NCBI GenBank assembly: GCA_000434915.1
Contig: FR882063.1
Location: forward strand, 1-5,491
DNA from: Ruminococcus sp. CAG:563
GTDB taxonomy: Bacteria > Bacillota > Clostridia > Oscillospirales > Acutalibacteraceae
Length of the DNA: 5,491 bases
Direction: 5' to 3'
Under the pieces are notes generated by a model. It saw nothing but the letters and a program-made list of their open reading frames with translations, made no database searches and was not told the DNA's origin. This document shows, piece after piece, positions 1 to 5,300 of this stretch; position 1 is the stretch's first letter; each line of letters opens with the position of its first letter. The position numbers and the translations under genes are program-made.

Positions 1-189
1 AAACGCTCTACACCTCACTATCTTCGACATACATTTGCGACAAATTTGCTTGCTAACGGCGCCGATCTACGTTCAGTTCAAGAAATACTCGGTCACAGCA
101 GCGTTACGACAACAGAAATATATACCGAAGTAACAATTAATCAAAAGAAAAGAATCCTCTCGAAATATAATTATCGAAACACACTATAA
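1..189 (+). CDS. Tyrosine recombinase/integrase, C-terminal end (5' partial)
   Basis: This is the last 62 codons of a phage-integrase-family (XerC/XerD-like) recombinase, which cuts and rejoins DNA through a 3'-phosphotyrosine link. The reading frame is open from the first base, and TAA ends it at 187-189. Visible catalytic-domain motifs, numbered from the window edge, are the H-x-x-R box (TPHYLRHTFAT, His6 and Arg9), the LGHSS box (His32), and TTEIYTEV with the nucleophile Tyr41. The tail ending in KYNYRNTL looks like a natural family terminus, so the 3' end seems intact; the rest lies outside the window. It converges on the serine recombinase operon with only 44 bases between the stop codons. 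It may be a resident xerC/D-like gene or the integrase of a second, adjacent mobile element; the window cannot decide. Confidence in the family is very high. Confidence 0.95.
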   Translation, partial: KRSTPHYLRHTFATNLLANGADLRSVQEILGHSSVTTTEIYTEVTINQKKRILSKYNYRNTL

Positions 190-233
190 AACAGGAACAA
201 CGGATATCAAAAAATTGACATTCGTTTAAATTA
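190..233. other. Convergent gap between the two recombinase systems
   Basis: These 44 AT-rich bases separate the stop codon of the tyrosine recombinase from that of the last serine recombinase. I see no convincing stem with a T-run, so no terminator can be called for either gene. A TTGACA at 215-220 is followed 17 bases later by TCTATT, a weak promoter-like pair on the plus strand, but it would only read antisense into the recombinase gene. If the serine recombinase operon sits at one end of an element, the junction could lie in or near this gap. No target duplication or att core can be recognised without the other end. Confidence 0.4.
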
Positions 234-1856
234 TTATTCTATTTTTTCCTCAACCTGTAATCCGCCTTTAAAAGAAACGATTATCTTATTGTTCTTCATA
301 ACTCTGATACATTCAACCAGTCGTCTGACGACCACATCATCATATTCATTGAATGAAATATTTGCGTCAGTGAACATTTTCTCCATTCTTTCAATCTCAC
401 CGTTAACTGTTTCATCAGATTTCATACTCTCTTTTGCAATATTGAGCTTTTCTCTCAAAATTTTAATCTGCTCGAAATTATTTTTTATTTGATCAAGTAT
501 TCGTTCGGTGTCTCCGCTTGTTTTATTCAACATGGTCATAAAATGCTCCGATTCTTCTTTTAAATTATGAATTTGTTTTTCATAGGAGAACACTTCGCCT
601 GAGGTTGCATTTTCTGTAATTGCATATCTTAAATTACTTCTTAAAAGATTTAACACTTCTTCTCTGCAATCGAACATCTTGTTAAGTGCTCTGCAAATTG
701 CGGAATGTAATACTGTTTCTTCTATGCCGGAAGATGAACATATCTTTTTGCCGTTTACCGAGCGTGTTACACATCTCCAATAATATTTATGTTCACCGTT
801 TTTAAGTGTTTTCCCGTTTCTTTTATAATTGCTTCCGCACTCACCGCATATTAACAGCTCCGATAAAGCATATTTACCGCTGTATTTTCCGAGTTGTGTT
901 TTACCGAGTGCGGATTTCTTCTGCTTACTTCCTCTTCGTGCAATTTCCATTTGCACCATATTGAATTTATTTCTTTCAATAATTGCAGGGTGGTTGTTGC
1001 TGACAAGATATCTCGGCAGCTCTCCCCTGTTTATCTTTATCTTTTTACTTATCGGATCGGTAACATACGTCTTTTGAAATAACAGATCGCCTACATACTT
1101 TTCATTTTTCAGCATAGTATCTATTACTTTTCTGTTCCATACTTTTGAGCCTTTATATGTTAATATGTTCTTTTCTTCCAAGTGCTTTTGAATTTGCTCC
1201 AAGCTGTTTCCGTCAAGAAATCTATCAAAAATAAGTCTGACTACCTCGGCCTGTTCCGGTACTATTTCGGGAACACCGTTTGTTCCACGTTTATAACCAT
1301 AGCAGCTGAAGTTTGAACAGAACTTACCGTTTTTCATACTTTGATGAATGCCCCATTTAACATTGGAGCTTACGTTTTCACTTTCGGCCTGTGCTATAAC
1401 ACTGAACAAGCCGATAAGCATTTCATTTTCTGCTTTTAACGAGTCTATTGCCTGCTCCTCAAAGTAAACGCCTATATTCATAGTACGGAGTTTTCTTACC
1501 CAACTGAGGCTATCGACTGTATTTCTTGCGAAACGTGATATGGATTTGGTTAACACCATATCAATTTTACCTTTTTCACAATCACGCATAAGTCGTAAAA
1601 AATCTTTTCTTTTTGAGGTTACCGTACCTGTAATACCCTCGTCTGCATAAACGCCTGCAAAAGTCCAGCTCGGATTTTTGGATATTGCCTCAGTATAATA
1701 TGCAATTTGACTTTCATAACTATTAAGCTGCTCCTCTTCATCGGTTGACACACGGCAGTATGCAGCAACACGTAGTTTTCCGTTTGATCTTCTTTTATTT
1801 ACCAACAATGGATTTGCTTCTATTTTTGTTACTCGTCTTTCTAATGTGTTTTGCAT
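234..1856 (-). CDS. Large serine recombinase 3 (catalytic, 540 aa)
   Basis: This is a site-specific DNA recombinase of the large serine (resolvase/invertase) family, expected to integrate or excise a mobile element through a 5'-phosphoserine link. The resolvase domain spans about residues 28-170, with AAYCRVST placing the catalytic serine at Ser37, YADEGITG near 70-77 and SRFARN at 107-112. The Recombinase domain runs from about 186 to 305 (YGYKR, then NEKYVGD at 251-257). A zinc ribbon follows with Cys337, Cys340, Cys362 and Cys373. A charged, probably coiled-coil stretch (about 420-500) and a C-terminal beta-like segment (IIVSFKGGLQV) complete the protein. The length and domain order are those of a full family member. 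Its ATG abuts the TAA of recombinase 2, and its ribosome binding site (GGAGGA) lies in the last codons of that gene, so translation is probably coupled. It is the last gene of the operon. Relatives include TnpX- and Ccr-type recombinases, but I cannot assign a named subgroup. Confidence 0.95.
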   Translation of the reverse strand: MQNTLERRVTKIEANPLLVNKRRSNGKLRVAAYCRVSTDEEEQLNSYESQIAYYTEAISKNPSWTFAGVYADEGITGTVTSKRKDFLRLMRDCEKGKIDMVLTKSISRFARNTVDSLSWVRKLRTMNIGVYFEEQAIDSLKAENEMLIGLFSVIAQAESENVSSNVKWGIHQSMKNGKFCSNFSCYGYKRGTNGVPEIVPEQAEVVRLIFDRFLDGNSLEQIQKHLEEKNILTYKGSKVWNRKVIDTMLKNEKYVGDLLFQKTYVTDPISKKIKINRGELPRYLVSNNHPAIIERNKFNMVQMEIARRGSKQKKSALGKTQLGKYSGKYALSELLICGECGSNYKRNGKTLKNGEHKYYWRCVTRSVNGKKICSSSGIEETVLHSAICRALNKMFDCREEVLNLLRSNLRYAITENATSGEVFSYEKQIHNLKEESEHFMTMLNKTSGDTERILDQIKNNFEQIKILREKLNIAKESMKSDETVNGEIERMEKMFTDANISFNEYDDVVVRRLVECIRVMKNNKIIVSFKGGLQVEEKIE

Positions 1857-2708
1857 TTAAGCTCCTCCATTCGTTATTTCAGCATTGTTTATAAAAACAG
1901 TTGTAATTCTGCCGTCCGACTGAATTGTCACCTGTTTTATGTATTTTTTCATCGTCCTACAATCCAATTTTTCATCTATTGAAAGCTGTGAAATTTCGTC
2001 TTTCAATTCTTCGGTCAATTCTCCGTCATCAAATTCACAGCAGTTAAATCGTACTTTTGCTTCCTGCATAATGCTTTTTGATACAGCTGAAAAACTTATT
2101 TTAGGTTGATCCATCAATCTCAAAAGTTCATTTTCTTCTTTCACTGCCTCGATTGTCGGCTGATATTTGGAATCGGCTTTAATATCAAGCAATGCAGGAT
2201 TGTTTATAGCGGTATTGAAGTTATCTGAAATTGCTTTTTCAAGAATTGAATCATCAATATAGGTAACACAGGCACAACCGTTAGAACACATCCATTTTTC
2301 TCTTGTACCCCAAGTATTTATTCTCTTATATCTACCGCCGCATTTACCGCACACGGTTATTTTTCTTAACAGTTCAATTTCTTTTGTGTGCTTTTTCTGC
2401 TTACAGGATTTTTGATTTTTTATGGTTCTTGCCTTATTAAACAATTCGGGTGATATGATAGTCGGATAAACATCATTTCCGATATACTTTTCATTTTCAA
2501 TCATTCTGCTGATCGTGTTTTTATTCCATTTGACTTCGTTTCGGAAATATATCACATTATGATCCGTCAACATCAAGGCAATATCACTTAGTGTTTTACC
2601 TTCTGCATATAATGAAAATACCTTTTTCACGATTTCGGATTCTTGTATATTGATTACAGTTTTACCGTTTTCTACATTGTAACCGTAAAGTATCGTTCGT
2701 ATAGCCAT
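1857..2708 (-). CDS. Serine recombinase 2: catalytic-domain-less DNA-binding paralogue (283 aa)
   Basis: This protein has the DNA-binding half of a large serine recombinase but no resolvase domain, so it has no catalytic serine and should not cut DNA itself. It begins almost at the start of the Recombinase domain: YGY is at residues 8-10, whereas the same motif is at 180-182 and 186-188 in the two neighbours. NEKYIGN follows at 72-78, a zinc ribbon with Cys120, Cys123, Cys141 and Cys145 (or Cys147), an acidic, probably helical stretch (about 180-250), and a C-terminal beta-like end. Distances between motifs match the full-length paralogues, so the remaining part is undamaged. I chose the ATG at 2708 because AAGGGGAG lies 8 bases before it. 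An in-frame ATG at 2741 would add 11 residues but would overlap the upstream gene and lacks this site. The gene starts 17 bases after recombinase 1 ends. A likely role is a DNA-binding partner or directionality factor (inference); a decayed recombinase is less likely given the clean signals. Confidence 0.85.
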   Translation of the reverse strand: MAIRTILYGYNVENGKTVINIQESEIVKKVFSLYAEGKTLSDIALMLTDHNVIYFRNEVKWNKNTISRMIENEKYIGNDVYPTIISPELFNKARTIKNQKSCKQKKHTKEIELLRKITVCGKCGGRYKRINTWGTREKWMCSNGCACVTYIDDSILEKAISDNFNTAINNPALLDIKADSKYQPTIEAVKEENELLRLMDQPKISFSAVSKSIMQEAKVRFNCCEFDDGELTEELKDEISQLSIDEKLDCRTMKKYIKQVTIQSDGRITTVFINNAEITNGGA

Positions 2709-2712
2709 TATC

Positions 2713-2728
2713 ACATCTCCCCTTCTTA
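2713..2728. repeat. 16-base exact repeat, copy 1 (copy 2 at 4951-4966)
   Basis: The plus-strand sequence acatctccccttctta occurs here and at 4951-4966 in the same orientation. This copy holds the stop codon of recombinase 1 and the ribosome binding site of recombinase 2. The other copy encodes RRGDV near the N-terminus of MazF. Read in the recombinase 2 frame, this copy also gives RRGDV. Confidence 0.6.
2717..2724 (-). promoter_or_regulatory. Ribosome binding site that fixes the recombinase 2 start
   Basis: AAGGGGAG on the minus strand sits 8 bases before the ATG at 2708, and overlaps the region just around the stop codon of recombinase 1. It favours the 283-residue form of recombinase 2 over the longer 294-residue reading. 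It forms part of a 16-base sequence that also occurs inside the 5' end of mazF. Confidence 0.7.
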
Positions 2729-4264
2729 GATATCCAGACACAAGCCGCCTTTAAGTTTAAAAGTTGTTGTCTCGGTCTTGCCGATTGTTACCTTATCAAC
2801 AATTGAAGAGAACAATGAATTATCGAAAGATAGAATGACTTTCGGGTATTCTTCCAAAGTGTCCATCAGAATTTTTATATCTTCGATAACTTTCTCATCT
2901 TCATTCGCATATAAGAGCTTCGTTCTTTTATTTCTGAGCTCAGTTGCTCTGTATTTCAGTTCCGATGTTCTTTCAATAAATGAAATATCATCAATTATGC
3001 CCTGCAAATGAAATTCCGTATACATATTGATCTTATTACAAAGATCTGCGATCTCTATATCAATCTGTGAGACTTCATTATTCTGCCCCGAAAGTTTCTC
3101 ACGCAGTTTCAAAAGCTGATTATATATCCTATCAAGTATCTCCGATTCAAATCTTCGCAGTTTATTATACATTTTTACAAATGCCTTTTTCAGATTTTCT
3201 TCGCTGATGTTTTTACTCTCACAAAAGTGACCTGCCGATTTCTTTCTTGAACATACCCAATATACAACACCGTTTTGAACTTTTCTTTTATATGCCCAAC
3301 CGCAGCTTTCACATTCAATAATTCCGGTAAACAAATGCTTTTGCGGAGTTTTTCTTTCGCAGGTCGTCTGAGACATTCTGCGCTTGGCAAGTTCAAACGT
3401 TTCACGGGAAATGATACCCTCATGAGAATTTGAAACATAATACATATCAAGTTCGCCACGATTAGGAATATTTTTAAGCGGCAATGTGCACGGCGTATAA
3501 GTCTTTTGTAAAATGCTGTCTCCGATATACTTTTCATTTAATAAAATATACCTTATTCCCGAAACGGACCATTTCCCCGAGGCATTAGGGATATTTTCAT
3601 CATTAAGTATCTCAGCGATTTTCCCCATTCCTTTTCCTGAAAGATAGAGTTCAAAAATACGCCTTATAACTTTCGCTTCTTCCGGAACTATCAAAAGATG
3701 GCATTCTTTATCAAGTTTATAACCATAAGGTGCGTTATAGGTAATAAACTCTCCGTTTTTCATCTTCATTCGTATGGCTGTTGATACTCTCTTTGAGCCC
3801 GATAACGCTTCGCTCTGTGCAAAAGCGCTTTTCACATAAAGAATAAGTTCCGAGTTCATGGTCTCTGTATCAATGTTATCGTTTTCAAAGATCACGGTTA
3901 CGCCATGTGACTTAAGAATTCGGATTGCTTCAAGACATTCGAGTGAATTTCTTGCAAACCTTGAAACACTTTTAACAAAGATGCGAGCTAACTTTCCGTT
4001 AGAAGCATCTCTCATCATTCTTTTAAACTCATCTCTTTTGCTTACACAGGTGCCCTTTATTCCCTCGTCGGCATATATATCAACAAGCTCCATTCGTGGA
4101 TTTGACGAAATATATTCGGTGTAATACTTAAGCTGTGCCGAAAAAGAATTGACTTGATTCTCGGAATTGGTGCTTACACGGCAGTAAGCCGCCGCCTTTA
4201 TTATTTTACTCTGATTTAAATTTCCTATTGTCGGTTCAATAACCTTTACGGTTCTTTCTGTCAT
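2726..4264 (-). CDS. Large serine recombinase 1 (catalytic, 512 aa)
   Basis: This is a large serine recombinase with a complete catalytic domain, and the first of three tandem paralogues. The resolvase domain spans about residues 23-165: AAYCRVST places the nucleophile at Ser31, YADEGIKG lies near 64-71 and SRFARN at 101-106. The Recombinase domain (about 180-300) includes YGYK and NEKYIGD at 243-249. The zinc ribbon has Cys318, Cys321, Cys338 and Cys348. A long charged stretch of probable coiled coil (about 360-455) leads to a C-terminal beta-rich end (TFKLKGGLCLDI). The ATG at 4264 has GGAGGTG five bases before it, so the start is secure. A 67-base gap separates it from the 49-codon gene upstream. 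The protein shares every domain with recombinase 3, but the sequence is clearly diverged, so the two are not a recent duplication. Whether both catalyse, act as a heteromeric pair as CcrA and CcrB do, or work on different sites cannot be read from the sequence. Confidence 0.95.
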   Translation of the reverse strand: MTERTVKVIEPTIGNLNQSKIIKAAAYCRVSTNSENQVNSFSAQLKYYTEYISSNPRMELVDIYADEGIKGTCVSKRDEFKRMMRDASNGKLARIFVKSVSRFARNSLECLEAIRILKSHGVTVIFENDNIDTETMNSELILYVKSAFAQSEALSGSKRVSTAIRMKMKNGEFITYNAPYGYKLDKECHLLIVPEEAKVIRRIFELYLSGKGMGKIAEILNDENIPNASGKWSVSGIRYILLNEKYIGDSILQKTYTPCTLPLKNIPNRGELDMYYVSNSHEGIISRETFELAKRRMSQTTCERKTPQKHLFTGIIECESCGWAYKRKVQNGVVYWVCSRKKSAGHFCESKNISEENLKKAFVKMYNKLRRFESEILDRIYNQLLKLREKLSGQNNEVSQIDIEIADLCNKINMYTEFHLQGIIDDISFIERTSELKYRATELRNKRTKLLYANEDEKVIEDIKILMDTLEEYPKVILSFDNSLFSSIVDKVTIGKTETTTFKLKGGLCLDI

Positions 4265-4331
4265 TGTTTCACCTCCGTTTGCATCAACATTCTATCAGTT
4301 TGTTTCACAAAAATCCAATGTGCGATTTATG

Positions 4332-4481
4332 CTATCGGGATACAATCGCACGACAATTCTTCGGCATTTTCCTGTTAAGTTTTTCGGCAAGCGTTATATC
4401 AATTTTACCTTCTCTGAAAAACTGCCTAATCAATCCCAACGTCACAAGATAAATGATTTGATTTTTTATTTCCTGTTCCAT
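4332..4481 (-). CDS. Small basic protein, 49 aa, unknown
   Basis: The frame starts at the ATG at 4481 and ends with TAG at 4332-4334. GAAGG lies about six bases before the ATG, within a purine-rich AGAGAGAAGG run. The peptide begins MEQEIKNQIIYLVTLGLIRQ and continues with FFREGKIDITLAEKLNRKMP, a predicted two-helix arrangement with a basic C-terminus. The pattern of a helix, a short turn at EGKID and a second helix loosely resembles the short SHOCT-type domains seen in small proteins of Firmicutes mobile elements. That is a resemblance by eye only. It lies 31 bases after the 34-codon gene and 67 bases before recombinase 1, all on one strand, so it is probably co-transcribed. A helper of the recombinases or an antitoxin for MazF are possible roles, but nothing shows either directly. 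Confidence 0.6.
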   Translation of the reverse strand: MEQEIKNQIIYLVTLGLIRQFFREGKIDITLAEKLNRKMPKNCRAIVSR

Positions 4482-4512
4482 TTCTAACCTTCTCTCTGTT
4501 TTAAATCACAAA

Positions 4513-4617
4513 TTATTTGCCGGTAAGTTTGATTATTATGTACCACAACGGCAGAATAATATTAAATGCAATCCCCTGTCCTAAAGTGTAAATAATCGTA
4601 TTTATAATCGTCTCCAT
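4513..4617 (-). CDS. Small hydrophobic peptide, 34 aa, unknown
   Basis: The frame starts at the ATG at 4617 and ends with TAA at 4513-4515. The best support for it being real is the ribosome binding site, GGAGGT about six bases before the ATG, as good as those of the large genes. It begins only 14 bases after the mazF stop codon. The peptide starts METIINTIIYTLGQGIAFNI and continues through ILPLWYIII to end in KLTGK. This gives an almost continuously hydrophobic centre of about 25 residues with a positive C-terminus, consistent with one membrane-spanning or membrane-associated helix. I recognise no family. Its position directly behind an orphan MazF makes a regulatory or membrane-acting partner conceivable, but that is inference. 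The main doubt is length alone. Confidence 0.55.
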   Translation of the reverse strand: METIINTIIYTLGQGIAFNIILPLWYIIIKLTGK

Positions 4618-4631
4618 GCTTTTACCTCCGT

Positions 4632-4979
4632 TTATTCTAAATCTAAACTGACCTTTATCGCCAAATCAATCTGTTCCATTGTAGATATAGGCATAGTACC
4701 TATGGAATCTAATACCTGCTTCTTATCAATTGTTGTAATTTGTTCGAGCTGAACAATTGATTCTTGCATCAAGCCGTCCGCATTTACAACTATATGCGTC
4801 GGGAGTCCCCTCTTTTTCTCTGTTTTACTCGTAATAGTAGCAACTATAACAGTCGGACTAAACATATTCCCGATATTGTTTTGAATAACTACAACAGGTC
4901 TCAAACCTGATTGAACAGAACCAATAGTTCCGTTGAAAGCCGCAACAAAAACATCTCCCCTTCTTATATTCTTTTCCAT
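4632..4979 (-). CDS. mazF: MazF/PemK-family mRNA endoribonuclease toxin (115 aa)
   Basis: This is a cytoplasmic, sequence-specific, ribosome-independent endoribonuclease of the MazF/PemK/Kid fold. It is full length for the family (about 110-117 residues). Visible signatures are RRGDV (6-10), GSVQSGLRPVVVIQN (20-34), SPTVIVATIT (41-50), LPTH (59-62) and LEQITTIDK (78-86). Compared with B. subtilis MazF, whose catalytic pair is Arg25 and Thr48, the equivalents Arg27 and Thr50 are present, so activity is expected. The start is the ATG at 4979, preceded by AAGGAGGAG at 7 bases; an upstream in-frame TTG at 5024 would add 15 unconserved residues and lacks such a site. No MazE-like antitoxin precedes it: 5032-5357 holds no AbrB-type or ribbon-helix-helix protein. 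It heads a minus-strand run continuing into two small peptides and three serine recombinases. It could stabilise the element (addiction), shape expression of the operon, or rely on an antitoxin elsewhere. Confidence 0.93.
   Translation of the reverse strand: MEKNIRRGDVFVAAFNGTIGSVQSGLRPVVVIQNNIGNMFSPTVIVATITSKTEKKRGLPTHIVVNADGLMQESIVQLEQITTIDKKQVLDSIGTMPISTMEQIDLAIKVSLDLE
4951..4966. repeat. 16-base exact repeat, copy 2 (copy 1 at 2713-2728)
   Basis: This is the second copy of acatctccccttctta. Here it lies inside mazF and encodes RRGDV on the minus strand. It carries AAGGGGAG, the same string that serves as the ribosome binding site of recombinase 2, although here no in-frame start follows at a useful distance. 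Confidence 0.55.
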
Positions 4980-4986
4980 AGTTTTA

Positions 4987-4995
4987 CTCCTCCTT
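4987..4995 (-). promoter_or_regulatory. Ribosome binding site of mazF, abutting a UACAU site
   Basis: AAGGAGGAG on the minus strand lies 7 bases before the mazF ATG at 4979 and decides the start. The five bases directly before it in the mRNA (4996-5000) are UACAU, the known recognition sequence of B. subtilis MazF. Whether this MazF shares that specificity is not known. Confidence 0.75.
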
Positions 4996-5001
4996 ATGTA
5001 A

Positions 5002-5031
5002 TAGGAACTTACAATGATTTGCAAGTTCCTA
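5002..5031 (-). promoter_or_regulatory. 30-base inverted repeat just upstream of mazF
   Basis: The arms taggaactt (5002-5010) and aagttccta (5023-5031) pair perfectly over 9 bases. After one mismatch (5011/5022), three more pairs (CAA/TTG) close on a four-base TGAT centre. In the mRNA this forms a stem-loop ending only 6 bases before the mazF ribosome binding site, with UACAU in between. There is no T-run after it, so it is not an ordinary terminator. It could be an operator for a dimeric regulator, an RNA stem affecting mazF translation, or a quasi-palindromic recombinase site. The dyad itself is plainly visible; its role is inference. Confidence 0.6.
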
Positions 5032-5033
5032 AA

Positions 5034-5062
5034 TTTGCAGCATTATTCCTGTCCTCTGCAAA
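5034..5062 (-). promoter_or_regulatory. Second leader stem-loop enclosing a four-codon mini-ORF start
   Basis: TTTGCAG (5034-5040) and CTGCAAA (5056-5062) form a perfect 7-base inverted repeat around a 15-base loop. In the minus-strand RNA the loop reads AGGACAGGAATAATG, which holds a Shine-Dalgarno-like AGAGGA/AGGA and an ATG at 5043. That ATG opens the frame M-L-Q-I-stop, ending at 5029, at the foot of the next stem-loop (5002-5031). TGCAAA on the RNA recurs at 5018-5023, so the 5' arm could alternatively pair there. The arrangement resembles a translated leader with competing hairpins, but the mini-ORF is very short and chance is possible. Confidence 0.35.
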
Positions 5063-5088
5063 AGGAAATCTTCAGGCGAGTATTAGCT

Positions 5089-5202
5089 TCATACTCTCAT
5101 TGGAATCTCACCACCGCCTATTTCGTCGCCGGCCACGAACAGAAGTATCATTATCACTATGCTTGTCATTGCTATCATTGGGAGCAACCCAATTTTCGAC
5201 AT
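5089..5202 (-). CDS. Possible hydrophobic micropeptide, 37 aa
   Basis: An ATG at 5202 opens a frame ending in TGA at 5089-5091. The peptide has a short N-terminus (MSKIG), a hydrophobic run of about 20 residues (roughly 6-24, including VIMILLFVAG) and an acidic, glycine-rich tail (DEIGGGEIPMRV). This is the layout of a single-span membrane peptide. The weakness is translation: the nearest purine-rich sequence (GTGAG) is about 14 bases from the ATG, too far for a normal site. A GTG-initiated frame overlaps it with an unremarkable polar product. It may be a real small membrane peptide, or a chance frame in a leader. Confidence 0.25.
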   Translation of the reverse strand: MSKIGLLPMIAMTSIVIMILLFVAGDEIGGGEIPMRV

Positions 5203-5260
5203 ATAAATATTTATCGCTCACTTCTTAATAAAAGGTCTTGGCGTATCTATGTCACAGCTT

Positions 5261-5273
5261 GAGGTATTACCTC
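5261..5273. repeat. 13-base perfect palindrome with flanking CACAG repeats
   Basis: gaggta and tacctc form a perfect palindrome around one central base. It is bracketed by direct repeats CACAG at 5253-5257 and 5276-5280, 23 bases apart. This could be a small protein-binding site or a recombinase core, but it is short enough to arise by chance. Confidence 0.35.
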
Positions 5274-5300
5274 GGCACAGTTAATGTACCTGAAGATTTG

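Noticed and set aside
188..197. AAAACAGGAA at 188-197 matched in inverted orientation at 5361-5370, as if terminal inverted repeats bounded the module.
   Set aside because: Ten-base inverted matches are expected several times by chance in a window this size, and the flanks diverge at once. Serine-recombinase elements also do not need terminal inverted repeats.
215..243. TTGACA with TCTATT 17 bases later, a promoter-like pair on the plus strand.
   Set aside because: The -10 is weak and the only downstream target would be antisense to recombinase 3; the window is AT-rich enough for this to be chance.
829..1082. Plus-strand open frames antisense to recombinase 3.
   Set aside because: They have no ribosome binding sites and are shadows of the conserved minus-strand protein.
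3190..3537. A 115-codon open frame on the minus strand inside recombinase 1.
   Set aside because: It is out of frame with the well-supported recombinase, whose zinc ribbon and Recombinase domain cover these bases, and its product has no recognisable features.
4264..4308. Nine-base direct repeat ttgtttcac at 4264-4272 and 4300-4308 around the recombinase 1 start.
   Set aside because: It is short, with no symmetry or further copies, and overlaps ordinary start-region sequence; no function can be supported.
5024..5024. TTG start extending MazF by 15 residues.
   Set aside because: The added residues are not part of the family fold, the codon falls within the inverted repeat, and the ATG at 4979 has an excellent ribosome binding site.
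4911..5262. Two overlapping plus-strand frames of 82 and 105 codons running antisense from mazF into the leader.
   Set aside because: The products are low-complexity (serine- or histidine-rich), no start signal is visible, and one overlaps the conserved mazF N-terminus.
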